Below, piece by piece: positions 31,547 to 43,927 of a stretch of DNA of 64,000 nucleotides; the stretch's first letter is position 1; the number at the start of each line of letters is the position of its first letter. The stretch spans positions 1-64,000 of the forward strand of contig JALBUN010000039.1 of the NCBI GenBank assembly GCA_025174535.1, given 5' to 3'. The position numbers were made by a program, and so were the translations under genes. The notes under the pieces were generated by a model that was not told the DNA's origin, did no database searches, and was given only the letters and a program-made list of their open reading frames with translations. Source of the DNA: Cantharellus purpuraceus (taxonomy: Eukaryota > Basidiomycota > Agaricomycetes > Cantharellales > Hydnaceae).

Positions 31547-32976
31547 TGTTTTGGAACCCGCAAAATTATGGTGTTAGGGCAAACTCTAAATCACCACAAT
31601 TCCGTGAATGAACAGCTGAGAAGAATATTAAACCCTGCTGCAGCACAACTCCAGAAACGATTTAACGTTTGTACTTTGGTTACAATCCTTTGTATTGGTC
31701 AATGCAGACTATATGCAAAAAGGTAATATGTTTCTTAGCAGCAAGAAATGAATAAGACTTCCAGAGTCTAGAGTTCACGGATGCTTAGGGGTCCAGATAT
31801 TCCAAAAAGAGGGGAATGCACTTAGAGGCTAAAGGAAGTAGGTGGATGAATCCAACCGTCCAACCAGTGGCACTCAGAAGCGGGTAACAGTGATGTGTGA
31901 AGTAGTCTAGCAACTGCTTCACATGAGTTCAAGCTTCTAATGCTCTGCAAAGGCAGTACACACTAGTAACTTAAACAAGAGCACTAATGGCAGGACTATC
32001 GACAGACAATCTCACCCTGTAGATTTGTAGTCACGTGAGGCAGATACTACACTCACACCCAAAGCAGGAATATCACTACTTTGAGTGCAATCAAGTACAG
32101 TTACACAACTGTAAAAGATCCTTGAACTGGTAATCAACAGTTACTGAGATAGAGGATGACACTGTATGTCACTCTAGTCACACTGGTGTGCAGAAGATGG
32201 GTAGAATGTGATGATATGTTATTCTTTCAGAGGCAGAATGGCCTCCTTATATATTGTATTTACAGGGGCTGACTAATGCTTCTGGAATATTCTACCTTAA
32301 TAGATGGAAACTACTGGAAGGTTGTGGAAGGTGGAAGAAAGGGGTAGAATATTCCAAGCCAATCACAGGATCTGATCACAGCACTAACACTGATCAGGAG
32401 CTGAATAATGGTTCTGGAAAGTTCTATCTAATAATAGAGGGAAACAGCTAGAATGTTATGGAAAGGGGTAGAATATTCCAAGGCAATCACCTGATTTGAT
32501 CACCCATCAGCTGATCTGATCCCTGAACTAGGCACTGATCAGGCAAAAAGAAGGGTGTCCACCCTGTTTTCTGCACTGGTTTGGACAGCCATGGATAGCC
32601 ACATGTCATGTGATGATCTGCACAGAAAATAGTGCCCTGAGAGGCTGTGGTTGTTAAGTTAGAGAATATTTATTGATCAGAGACATCTGAGCTTGAATTG
32701 AGGCCAAATGCCTGGTCCAAAAGGGGAGAGGCGGCTGTGTGAAGGTTTGTGGGCGCCTATGGGTCCACAACTGTAGCACAGCAGAAATAAATGATTCTGA
32801 GCCGAGTTCTGCATGGAATATTCCCAAAAAAATATGGAAAAATAGAGAATATTTGAATAAGTCCATTCCAGGTACAAGCATCAAATATATGCTGATATTT
32901 AGGAATGGAAAAGCAAAGAATAGCACATTGGTGCTGCATAAATGGAATTTGATAGGGAAAAGGTGGTTCCCATACA
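31547..32976 (-). repeat. 5' LTR of family G copy G1 (1430 bp)
   Basis: TGTATGGGAACC ... GGTTCCAAAACA on the minus strand. Related long LTRs are 37252-38692 (+) and 42741-43927 (-). G1 differs from both in the middle (about 32250-32700), so LTR subfamilies exist. Confidence 0.85.
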
Positions 32977-33034
32977 CCAACCCCCAATCGGACCTAGTGC
33001 GTAACAGTATATTTGAACTGCCATACTCCCACCA

Positions 33035-34165
33035 ATGCCACAATCCACCGCCAATTACGAATGCACACTAACCATCGAGGTGCCCGCTCCCAGCATCAAC
33101 ACCATCCCCAAGGTCATTGAAGAACTGATGGACCACATAGAGGCTGTCAATGAAGAAGACGACACCCTGCCCTCTTCAAATCTGGCGCAAGCCATCTCCC
33201 TGCTTGCCAGCAGCATCCATAACCCACAAGCCCCTAAGTCCCGGACCAAGGTCTGAGAACCCGACCCATTCAATGGCTCTGATCCACAAAAGCTCCAGCC
33301 GTTCTTGGTACAATGCCAGTTGAATTTCCACAACTGCCCCGATGCGTTCACATCCGATCGGGTGAAGGTCACCTTCGCCATGTCCTATCTCAAGGGCACC
33401 ACACTGGACTACTTTGAACCAGCGCTCATGGATGACTCCAATGACCCGATATGGTCAGAGGACTACTCCGACTTCATCTCCGAACTTCAGACCAATTTTG
33501 GCCCTTACAACCCCGAGGCTGATGCTGAGAATGAACTCAATTGACTTTGGATGAAGGAAAATCACAAAATTGCAAAATACATTGTGAGTTTCCAGCAGCT
33601 AGCCCTGAAAGTCCAATGGGGCAATGCCACACTCCAATGCCAATTTTACGTTGGACTCCCATCCCGCATCAAGGATGAGATATCATGCATCGGTAAGCCA
33701 GATACTTTGGTTAACCTCCGCAAGCTCGCCCAATCCATTGACACCCATAATTGGGAACATCAATCCAAGGTCTCCCACAAAAATTCGGCCAACAACAAAT
33801 CGGACAAATCATCAGACAAGACCCCAAAGTCCAACAAGGGGTCCGATAAGAGGACCACTGCCAACTCAGGCCAGAAGTCAAACACAGGTAACGCTGCTGT
33901 TTCCAGTTCTGGTCAGAACAATTCTGGCACCAGCAATAACTCCGGAGCTCGCAAGAGTACTCCAGACCTCTCCACCAAGCTGGGGAAGGATGGAAAACTT
34001 ACCCAGCAGGAACACCAGCGCCACATGGACAACAACCTCTGTCTGTTCTGCGGAAAGCCTGGCCACCAAGCCAAGGATTGCAACAAGGCAACCTCATCCA
34101 CAGCAAAGGCAAAGGGCCGTGCTGCCAACACCACAACAGACAAGTCTGATGCAAAAGCGACGGAC
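33035..34165 (+). pseudogene. gag of family E copy E2
   Basis: ATG at 33035. Same layout as E1: capsid-like part (FAMSYLKGTTLDYFEPALMD), Ser/Asn linker, knuckle CLFCGKPGHQAKDCNK (about 34041-34088). TGA at 33254-33256 and at 33542-33544; the second is shared with E1. The frame continues across the deletion junction into integrase until TGA at 34256. Confidence 0.8.
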
Positions 34166-34579
34166 ACCAACGGCCTCCGACTCCAAGTTTTGCAGTATTA
34201 TCATGATCACCTGATCTTGGGCCATTTCGGGCAAATTCGCACACAAGGATTAATCTGACAAGACTACATATGGCCTAAAATGCGAGAATACATTCAACAC
34301 TACTGTAACTCCTGCACCATGTGTATGCGCTCAAAATCGTAAAGGCACAAACCCTATGGAACACTTAAGCAACTTCCAGTCCCGGAGCAACCATGGAACT
34401 CCATCTCCATGGATTTCATAGAGAAGCTCCCCCCATCGCTCAGATACGACACCATACTTGTGATTGTAGACAGGTTCACTAAACAGTCACTATTCATTCC
34501 GATGCATGACACCATCACCTCCGCCTCACTAGCTAAATTGTTTGTTCTCCACGTATTCTCTAAACACAGAGTCCCATTG
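34166..34579 (+). pseudogene. Integrase fragment of family E copy E2
   Basis: YYHDHLILGHFGQIRTQGLI, YCNSCTMC (zinc-binding part) and SISMDFIEKLPPSLRYDT with the first catalytic Asp. It ends at HRVPL, where E3 continues to the second Asp, and LTR sequence follows. Confidence 0.78.
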
Positions 34580-35013
34580 AAATCTATACTCTATTTGGAA
34601 ACCATTACATCTCCCTTAGTCTGTCTGATCATCATCATCAACTCTGCCCATCATCTCTGGTTCCATTGATACATCAGCACCACCTTAGAAACCAGACATC
34701 CATCCCTGTCAGACTTGGACATATTCATGTAAGGCCATTAGCCTTGGAGATCCATCACCAGAGTAATTATTATTAGATTTTGAACATATATTCAAGTTGT
34801 ACTACTGAGAACTTCATTCCCCAGTTTGAATATTGAATCATGTCTAGCTCCTAAGTCTGATCTGAACCATCTAAGTCTTACTCCATCTTTGAAATCTCTG
34901 AAGGTGCAGCACATAAGCTGAAGCCAAGTCCATTCTGATCCCCACAATGCACCCTAACACTAACTCCAACTCCAACCCAAGATCTGACCTTTCATTGGAC
35001 CTAGTGCATAACA
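34580..35013 (+). repeat. Family E LTR lacking its first 60 or so bases
   Basis: AAATCTATACTC ... CCTAGTGCATAACA matches 4127-4619. The start is fused to integrase. Confidence 0.75.
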
Positions 35014-35069
35014 CAAAAAGAGAGAACAAAAGGAGATGCTCTTGTGACTGTGCAAGAGCCATACATGGT

Positions 35070-35480
35070 TGTTATGACTATATTCATTAATGCCCAGATC
35101 CCTGTCCAATCCACTCAGATCCCTGCACACATGAAATCTATACTCCATTTGGAAACCATCATGTCTTCATTTAGTCTGTCTGATTGTCACCATCGATCTC
35201 ACTCATCCACCTCCAGTTCTGATTGATGCATCAGTATCACCATAGGAACTCAGACACCCATCCCCATCGGACTCAGACATATTCATGTAAGGCCATTGGC
35301 CTCAGAGACCCATCACTGGAGTAATTGTTATTAGATTTCAAATATGTATTTAAGTTGCCCAACTGGGGACCTCATTCCCCAGTTCAAATATTGAATCATG
35401 CCTAGCTCCTAAGTCCGATCTGAACTGTCTAAGTCATACTCTGTCTCCAAAATCTCAGACATAGGTATTAGTGAGGGCAC
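35070..35480 (+). repeat. Family E LTR, 3'-truncated
   Basis: TGTTATGACTATATTC starts at 35070; the LTR is cut at 35480 by a D fragment. A 56-base spacer of unknown origin (35014-35069) separates it from the previous LTR. Confidence 0.78.
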
Positions 35481-36943
35481 TGTTAGTTTGCTTATGGAAT
35501 AGATCCTATAAGCCTGCATGCAACGGTCCTAGCAAACAGATGGTGTGTAATGCAGTTGTTCAGCATGCCAAAGAACAGTCAGGCCGAGGGGTAGCACTGA
35601 GTATGGGTAAGTGTAATAGTGCTCTGTGTCTAGAGACCAGTGTGATGTATTATTAGAAGAGATGTTGGAGAGAGGAATAGAATTGGAAGCCATGTGAATG
35701 ATGATGAAAGGATTGGTGTGAATAGAAGGCTGATAATGATCAATGGTGATGAAACATGAGTGATGATCAATGTCTAGAATTAGAGATTGAGGTGGAGAGG
35801 GAGTTGTGGTGCTATTTAAAAGTTTGATATGAAAAGATGCTGGTGGAGTTCTTTTATTACTCATCACCCCCTATTCTTACAAAGATTACCCCTATCTGTC
35901 GTTTCATTTCTCCATGATTCCCCCTTTAGTAGTTCAACTTCACATGCTTCGTCAGCTGGCTTGATCAGCATTTCTTGCATCATATTGCATCATTTGCTCC
36001 TCATATTGTGTCGTTGTCCCCTGGGGATTTGTATATAAAAGGGCGCTAGTTTTCGCCTTTGGAATCAATCAACAAGTTTTCAGCCAATGCTCTAAAGTCA
36101 AAGTCCACACTCTAAGTCTACGCTCTACGCTCTACATCACAATCCATCATCTCTACACTAAGGTAAAGCACCTTGGTTCAATGATCAGATTTCCCTCCTC
36201 CACCGAGAGGTTGCTTCTCTTGAAACCAGCCTTCGCGTACCTCCCAACCAGGCTATCCATTGTCATCCAGTCACAGAGCACGATCAGCCATCGGGACCGA
36301 CCTTTGCTCCCATCCTCATCCAACCACAGAGCACTATTCCACTTCCCTGTTATTAAGTGCTACCTCTACCCCTCGACCTGATTGATCTTTTGAGTGCTGA
36401 ACAACTGCGTTATACACCGCCTGTTTGCTAGGACCGTTGCGTGCAGGCTTATAGGATCTATTCCTTAAGCGAACCGACAGCGACCTCTGGGTGGCAGAGG
36501 GAAATCTGATCGTTGAACCAAGGTGTTTTACCTCAGTGTAGAGCTGATGGATTGTGATGTAGAGTGTAGAGTGTGGACTTAGAGTGTGGACTTTGACTTT
36601 AGAGCATTGGCTGAAAACTTGTTGATTGATTCCAAAGGCGAAAACTAGCGCCCTTTTATATACAAATCCCCAGGGCACAACGACACAATATGAGGAGCAA
36701 ATGATGCAATATGATGCAAGAAATGCTGATTAAGCCAGCTGATGAAGCATGTGAAGTTGAACTACTGATGGGAAATGAAGTGACAGATAGGGGTAATCTT
36801 TGTAAGAATAGGGGATGATGAGTAATAAAAGAACCAAAAATAGAATGAGGATGAGTAAGTCGTGTATGAATGAATTAAAAGATGAAACAGGGGTGAGTCA
36901 TATAAGAGAACAATAGAAACATCCACCAATACCATCTTCCCTA
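35481..36943. mobile_element. Rearranged family D pieces (head-to-head)
   Basis: Three pieces: minus-strand D with an internal deletion (35481-35848), plus-strand D covering the TATA box and 3' end (35849-36479, ending CGAACCGACA), and minus-strand D (36484-36943). The last two form an imperfect palindrome of several hundred bases around 36480, with a 4-base centre. The TATATAAAAGGGCGC promoter is present twice in opposite directions. Confidence 0.7.
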
Positions 36944-37251
36944 TGTTCACTCCAATGTAGATCCTATCTCCAGACTCAGGAGGAATGTTCCATACCAAGA
37001 TAGACCTTCTTCTGATGACACCATTCCTACTATCTTGGATTCAGAACAGGATCCACTTGTGGATTTTTATTCTGACATCTCTCCCCAATTCGAAGCCAGG
37101 ACATTAATGTTAATGGCTGCATATGAAGAAGAGAACCAGAGAATTCTGTGGGAAGTGTATTATTTTTCCATCCAAGCTAATACTAGCCTTGAAGAAGACT
37201 TCACCATTCCATATGTAACAGCCAAAAGCTATAATTTAGTCTCTAACCTTG
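36944..37251 (+). pseudogene. Gypsy pol linker fragment
   Basis: The open stretch begins VHSNVDPISRLRR, a sequence seen between RNase H and integrase in fungal Gypsy polyproteins, then an acidic region (DSEQDPLVDFYSD, MAAYEEENQRI). It leads directly into a family G LTR at 37252, so it is probably a truncated G-family pol. Confidence 0.55.
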
Positions 37252-38692
37252 TGTATGGGAACTGGTTTTCCCTTAAAAGATCTTGTTTAAAGTCCCAAAA
37301 CTGTACAATTTCACTTCATGGCCTTAAAATATCAGCATATATGTGCTGCTTTCTCTTGATTCAGGGCCATTCAAATATTCTCTATTTTTTCATATTTTTT
37401 TTGGGAATTTTCCATGCAGAAATGAGTCTACAAACTTATTGAAGTTTGGGACCCACATGGACCCACAAACCTTCACAGATGTCAGCAGCCCCAAGGTCAG
37501 CTGGAGTCACCTGGACAACTGACTCATTTTCAATCACATGACTCATTTCAATCTCCAACTCAATCTGGTCACCACTGCCAGTAAATGCTCAATATCTTCA
37601 CAACCACTGCACCTCCTGACTCCATTTTCAGTGGAGAGTTCAATAGAAGCCGTGCCTACCCATAGCTGTGCTAATCAGCCTGGGAAACGAAGTATTGACC
37701 AAGTTATTTGAGTAATGGTGACTCATGCAATGACTCCTGCCATGACTCATGCTATAACTCCTTCCATGACTCATACCATGACTCCTGTGATTACTCATAC
37801 TATGACTCCTGCTCTGAGTCACACTATGACTCCATCCATGACTCATGCCATGAGTCAGAGCAAATCCAAGCAGCTCATTGGCTAGGAAACTTCCACCCCC
37901 TTCTCACATATTCCACTAGCTTCCAGTAGATTCCATCTATTAATAGGTAGAAGTTTCCAGTAGTATTAGTCAGCTCCTGTAAATACAATATAAAAGGAGC
38001 CCATTCTGCCTCTGAATAAATAACCATTTCTACCCCATCATTTGCACATCAGTGTGACTAGAGTGACATACAGTGTCATCCTCTATATCTCAGTAACTGT
38101 TGATTGTCCAGTTCAAGGGTCGCTTACAGTTGTGTAACTGTATTCGATTGCACTCGAAGTAGTGATATTCCTGCTTTGGGCGTGAGTGTAGTATCTACCT
38201 CACGTGACTACGAATCTACAGGGTGAGATTGTCTGTCGATAGTCCTGCCATTAGTGCTCTTTGTTTAGGTTACTAGTGTGTACTGCCTTTGCAGAGCATT
38301 AGAAGCTTGAACTCATGTGAAGCAGTTGCTAGACTACTTCACACATTGCTGTTACCTGCTTCAGAGTGTCACTGGTTGGATGGTTGGATTCATCCACCTA
38401 CTTCCTCTAGCCTCTAAGTGCATTCCTCTCTTTTTGGAATATCTGGACCCCTAGGCGTCTGTGAACTCTAGACTCTGGAAGTCTTATTCATTCCCTACTG
38501 CTAAGAAATGTATTACCTTCCTGCGTATTGTCTGCATTGACCATTACAACAGATTGTAACCAAAGTACAAACGTTAAATTGTTTCTGGAGTTGTGCTGCA
38601 GTAGGATTTGATATTCTTCTCAGCTGTTCATTCACGGAATTGTGGTGATTTAGAGTTTGCCCTAACACCATAATTTTGTGGGTTCCAAAACA
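37252..38692 (+). repeat. Family G LTR (1441 bp) with motif array
   Basis: TGTATGGGAACTGG ... GGTTCCAAAACA. It is followed by gag on the opposite strand (G2), so it is not that element's proper LTR. No target duplication is visible. It contains the TGACTCA array. Confidence 0.82.
37719..37857 (+). repeat. TGASTCA-rich tandem array in LTR G
   Basis: Imperfect 10-14 base repeats of the type CATGACTCATGC / CATGACTCCTGC. It includes six exact TGACTCA/TGAGTCA motifs in 139 bases, with two more at about 37522-37550. TGASTCA is the Gcn4/CPC1 (bZIP) recognition sequence in fungi. The matching part of LTR G2 (42741-43927) lacks the array. Confidence 0.7.
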
Positions 38693-39143
38693 GGCAGAGC
38701 GAGATGCTGAACTAGCATGTTTACACTCATTATCCCAATGCTTGTTACTGCCACAATGCCTGCAGGGTCTAGCTCCTTTGGATTCAGATGTGGAGGATTC
38801 AATTTGGATGACCATCCAACCAGATGAGCTCTAGCATCTCTAAAAGATCTGTTTGAGTCAACCCTAGGTTTGGGTTGATGCAAAGAATTTTCCAAATTTC
38901 TAATACATCTTTCCAGGTTGTCTCCTGAAGAGAAAGGAGCATGCGACAATGATTCCTCATGATACTTGATAGCAGTTTGGAATTCCACTGCAGATGCACA
39001 CCTGTGAGCATCAATGACCATATGCCAGTAAGGTGGTGCACCATTCATGATTTCCAATATAAGTTCTGAGTCTGACAGCTTGCTGACCAGTCTCAATAGC
39101 TCCGACTTTCTAACGTAATACTCACTAGGAGTCTCATTAGTAA

Positions 39144-39708
39144 GACGCTTGTTCAGAAATACAACAAATACATATGTACAACCTATTTTCCTCAAATTTT
39201 ATACAATACACTTCAATTCAAACTTATTTTCATATTTCAACATGATTCTCAAATTTTACACAATATACTAGATTAAAACATATTTTGATATTTTGGCATA
39301 ATTCTCAAAAATAATTGTTTTTTCCCCATTTAGTGGTGGCAACTCCCTTGAGGGAACATCCAAATATCATTGATTCTTTCTTATACAATACTTGTAACAT
39401 AATTTGAACTATCTTTAATCCCCACCTGGCATTTGTATATCTAAATACCCTATATAATACCAATTATATTAATACATACATTCCTATTATATCCATGTAA
39501 ATGATTATGTTCATCTCAACCAAATATCTCATCTTTTAAAGTTTATTAAAATATAGAATATATGTTTATATTTATGAAAATTTCACACATCCGAAATCTT
39601 TTAAGATATCCAAATTGTAACTCCCTGGCTTTATGTATCATTGAAATTCTGATGTATATCTCATATACATCAGAATATTGTATACTGACATGATTCCGAA
39701 CAAGCGTC
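39144..39708. mobile_element. 565-bp TIR element (MITE) with TAA target duplication
   Basis: The terminal inverted repeat is GACGCTTGTTCAGAA at the left and GACGCTTGTTCGGAA at the right (14 of 15 match). TAA occurs at 39141-39143 and 39709-39711, and G1 (about 29365) shows the empty site with one TAA. The interior is AT-rich without coding capacity. A 3-bp TWA-type duplication points to the PIF/Harbinger superfamily; no transposase is in the window. Confidence 0.88.
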
Positions 39709-41432
39709 TAAAGCCAGGCTCTCTGAAAGTAGCACGAGTTGCTCTAGCTTTCTGCCTATCCAACCAGGCTCTGTTCATATAGTATGAACCAATGACTTCT
39801 CTGATGGACTTCCAGTCCTCAGTTGCTTCTTGGCGGTAGGATAATGGTAAAGAGAAAAACCACCGCTCTGCTCCTTTACGCAACCGCAAAGGGATAATTT
39901 GTCCCAATTGCTTGAAGACCGTAGGAGATCGCTGAGCCAAATGATTTACTTTCAATATCCATTGAGCCAGATTGTCAGGGTTTCCATCCCATTCAGGGAC
40001 TAAGTCCTGACGCAACTTGTTATCAAAGTAAGCTTCTAGCTGGCTCTGAGTCACTGGAGCATCTAATCTGAGAATAGGATTTCTCTGATCAAGATCCCCC
40101 CAGTCTGGACTATGACCGTAACCTCCACCATCACCTCCATCAGGAGGACCTGAGTCTCCATGCCTACCAGGAGGGGGAGGATTACTCCTCACACTTCTAT
40201 GTGGCAATGATGGTCTAGGTAAAAATGAATTAGGTGTATGAGGGGGACCAAGAGATCCATCATCATCAGGAGGTTCACCTCCAGGAGGTGGAATGCCTCC
40301 ACCAGAATCTCCATAAGGTCTGTGAGGAACCCTAATGGATTCTGGAATGCTCAAAGTACCCCTGCTCTGAACTTGAGGAGGAGTATAGAACATTTCTTCC
40401 AAACCTACAGATCCAGTAAGTTTACTAGGATCCTGATGGTAGGGAGAATTGAAAGAGTAGAGGGTATGGGACCACGATTGTAAACCACAGACTGTCTCTG
40501 TCTAATCCGTTCATGATCAACTGGAAAGTTTTCTCCTTGATCCATTCTGGAAATCATAGGAGCTTCCTTAGCAGTATAGGCAACAGTGGACTGTTGAATG
40601 TTCTAACAGGCATAGATGCATGAGGAGGAACTTCATGTCCAAGGACAGGGTTCACCGGTGCATTAATGACCTTGGCTTCATAGAAACTAGTATCTGCAGC
40701 AACCTTTCTCTGCAAAGCAGCTTGGGCAGCAGCAAAACAAATTTTGAAGCTGTTAATGTCAGAAGACATTTCTGCAATATCTGAGAGTGCAGGAGACAAA
40801 AAGTCATCCTTGACTGGTTTCCATATACCATTAGACTTGGATACCGCATCCCAATAAAATGCCAAAAAATTTTCTATGTATTCACATAGCATAATGCAAA
40901 GCACTTCCATGTCCTTGGAACTCCAAAGGGAGTCACTAGGCCATTCTGAAGGCAATGAAGGGACAGTATGAGTAGGAAGTTTCATCTGCTGCAGTATGCT
41001 TTCTCTTTCACTTGCAATGTGATTGAGTGCATCTAACAGTTGCTTATACTTCCATGGATCAAGATAATACCCTGTACTTCCATGTTGACTAACTTGTCCA
41101 GGATGTCCGAGTAGTACTACATTGAGCAATGCTAACTCTTTCTTGAAGATTCCAATAGCAAGGCAATTCAGAGCTCTAGTACCTGGTGCTTCCACACGAT
41201 TAAAGCTCATCTCTGCAATGCTAAGAAGTGCATCTCTTCTGGAAGAGAGTAGGGGATTAAGTCTGACCTCTCTCCATACTCTTGCTGCACTGAAGCTTTT
41301 CAAAGGCTTACCAGGCACTACGAAGACATTTTGTAATGGTCCTGTGATAAGGGGTCCATCAAAAGTCCAATTGGTAAGTGCATGGTCAGTCTGATCAACT
41401 TCCACAGCAAAAGAGGCATCTGCAGCACTAAT

Positions 41433-42270
41433 TGTCAAGAATTTATTCAAGTACTATTACGATCTATTGGAGTAAGAAGGGGGAGTTTTATGATAAGGAA
41501 AAGTTGTGAAAAGTTTGGGGATTCTTTTTGATTAAGGGATGAGGAGGAGGAGATTTTCGATTTTATTTTGTGAGCCATCCTTTTGTTCTTCAGGGGTGGC
41601 TACTACTCAAAAAGGGAGGTATTATGATGATTTTCATTAGTCATAAACCTCAAATCAAACGGGTAAAAACTCCTTTCTCTATAAAAAGTTTTTCCCTATG
41701 ACATCACATATTATCAGTATCCGCATCATTTCTTTTATCATATGTTTCAATCTTACTAAAAGGCATTTTTATCATGTGATTGCCAAATTGTATATTAGCT
41801 ACAACTGTATACGAGTGTCTATTGTCATATTCACTATTCTTAATCCCTTCCAAGCTGCAAACAAACAGCTTGTGTCAACTTTCTGTCGTTCCTGGAATAA
41901 CTCCTAAACAACCTATTCAATTTGAAATCTTTTGCACATCCCATTAGGATATTGCATCAACTATTTCTATCTCAAATTACGAACGATTTGGATCATTAAA
42001 TCCATTTCTATCAAGCAAACACTTTTTAGAAGTGTTGCTATTCCCATTTCTGCTCAAATATTTTGCAGAAGTCCCAGTTCTTAACTGAATATTCTGATAT
42101 TTGGTGACATCACTCTACTGAAAAACACCTCTCCATCGACCCCTCATATATCTGCCTCCTTGCAGTAATTGCTCCTCTATTAAAAATCTACTTTGCCACC
42201 ATCCCTTACCTTAATTTCACATTCACCCACATACACCTGCAATCTACCCCTCCCTCATCTTATCCTAACA
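41433..42270 (+). mobile_element. Solo LTR, family F (838 bp)
   Basis: TGTCAAGAATTTATTC ... TTATCCTAACA, TSD CTAAT at 41428-41432 and 42271-42275, inside gag of G2. Confidence 0.92.
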
Positions 42271-42447
42271 CTAATCTCTTCATCCATAGTAAATGTCTGG
42301 TCAAGGTCATTCACAGGAGTGAGTGGAGATCTAGTGTGCAAGAAACCAGGAGTAATAGGGGCAATTGGTGGCTCTAATTGAGCAGCCAAAGGAGTAGATG
42401 GGTCATCCTCAAGCTGTTGTTGATGTCAAATTGTTGAGGTAGACATG

Positions 42448-42740
42448 TTGCTCAGCTTGGATGAGGCCAGCTTGTCACAAGGTCGATACGATTTAAAACA
42501 AGTTTGAATACAAGTTGGTGTTGGATAAGGGTTTAGATAAAGAGGAGAGTTAGGATTAGAGGAGGAGGGCAGATGAGTGTGACTATAGAACTTGTCTGGA
42601 AATTCCAAATTGGTTTGTTCCAGATTATGAGAAACTATATTGAGTAAGGACTTAGTGATAGAGGGTTGGGTTATATCTGCAATGGTGCTTAGAATCTACA
42701 CTGTAGACACTGCTTAAGCAATTCCCAGAACGTCCACCAA
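42448..42740 (-). other. 5' leader of family G copy G2
   Basis: Non-coding leader between gag start and LTR, collinear with 31273-31546 in G1 and including the primer-binding site candidate at its right end. Confidence 0.6.
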
Positions 42741-43927
42741 TGTTTTAGAACCTGCAAAATTATGGTGTTAGGGCAAACTCTAAATCACCACAATTCCGTG
42801 AATGAACAGCTGAGAAGAATATCAAACCCTGCTGCAGCACAACTCCAGAAACAATTTAACGTTTGTACTTTGGTTACAATCTGTTGTAATGGTCAATGCA
42901 GACAATACGCAGGAAGGTAATACATTTCTTAGCAGTAGGGAATGAATAAGACTTCCAGAGTCTAGAGTTCACAGACGCCTAGGGGTCCAGATATTCCAAA
43001 AAGAGAGGAATGCACTTAGAGGCTAGAGGAAGTAGGTGGATGAATCCAACCATCCAACCAGTGACACTCTGAAGCAGGTAACAGCAATGTGTGAAGTAGT
43101 CTAGCAACTGCTTCACATGAGTTCAAGCTTCTAATGCTCTGCAAAGGCAGTACACACTAGTAACCTAAACAAAGAGCACTAATGGCAGGACTATCGACAG
43201 ACAATCTCACCCTGTAGATTCATAGTTATGCGAGGTAGATACTACACTCACATCCAAAGCAGGACAATTACTACTTCGAGTGCAAATCAAATACAGTTAC
43301 ACAACTGTAAGCAACCCTTGAACTGGACAATCAACAGTTACTGAGATATAGAGGATGACACTGTATGTCACTCTAGTCACACTGATGTGCAAATGATGGG
43401 GTAGAAATGGTCATTTATTCAGAGGCAAAATGGCCTCCTTATATACTGTATCTACAGGAGCTGACTAATCCTTCTACCTATCCCCATTTCCTGGGCTGAT
43501 CAGCACAGAGTAGGCACAGCTTCTATTGAACTCTCCACCAAAAATGGAGTCAGGAGGAGCTGTGGTTGCCAAGATATTGAGGATTTACTGGCAGTGGTGA
43601 TCAGATTGGGTTGGAGATTGAAATGAGTCATGTGATTGAAAATGAGTCAGTAGATCAGGTGACTCTGCTGAGTTTGAAGCTGCTGACATCTGTGAAGGTT
43701 TGTGGGTCCATGTGGGTCCAAAGCTTTGCCCAGCAGGACAATAAGTTTGTGGACTCATTTCTGCATGGAAAATTCCCAAAAAAAATATGAAAAAATAGAG
43801 AATATTTGAATGGCCCTGAATCAAGAAAGCAGCACATATATGCTGATATTTTAAGGCCATGAAGTGAAATTGTACAGTTTTGGGACTTTAAACAAGATCT
43901 TTCTAAGAGAAAACCAGTTCCCATACA
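42741..43927 (-). repeat. 5' LTR of family G copy G2 (1187 bp)
   Basis: TGTATGGGAACTGG ... GGTTCTAAAACA on the minus strand. Shorter than the 37252 copy because it lacks the motif array and neighbouring sequence. Confidence 0.82.

Larger units (their letters stand above)
27238..32976 (-). mobile_element. Family G Ty3/Gypsy element, copy G1 (5' half)
   Basis: Read on the minus strand: LTR (32976-31547), primer-binding site, gag, protease, start of pol. It is cut at 27238 by LTR F, so RT, integrase and 3' LTR are missing. The LTR's outer end abuts the last 30 bases of a family E LTR, into which it presumably inserted. Confidence 0.85.
32977..35013 (+). mobile_element. Family E copy E2, internally deleted
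   Basis: LTR tail (32977-33006), gag (33035 on), a junction near 34165 that drops protease, RT and RNase H, an integrase fragment (to 34579), then an internally started LTR (34580-35013). The deletion fuses gag to integrase directly. Confidence 0.8.
38693..42447 (-). pseudogene. gag of family G copy G2, with two insertions
   Basis: Start region at about 42447 (MSTSTI, then a stop), interrupted by solo LTR F (41433-42270), then open for about 298 codons (41432-40554), then the Pro/Gly linker and capsid part (40402-39712: GNPDNLAQWILKVNHLA), interrupted by a TIR element (39144-39708), and ending with NETPSEYYVRKSELLRLV and the knuckle [14 protein letters not shown] (about 38710-38770). A family G LTR in the wrong orientation is fused to its end at 38692. 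Confidence 0.78.

Noticed and set aside
37719..37857. CRISPR-like array
   Set aside because: Short imperfect direct repeats without spacers, in a eukaryotic LTR; it is a tandem repeat of TGACTCA-type units.
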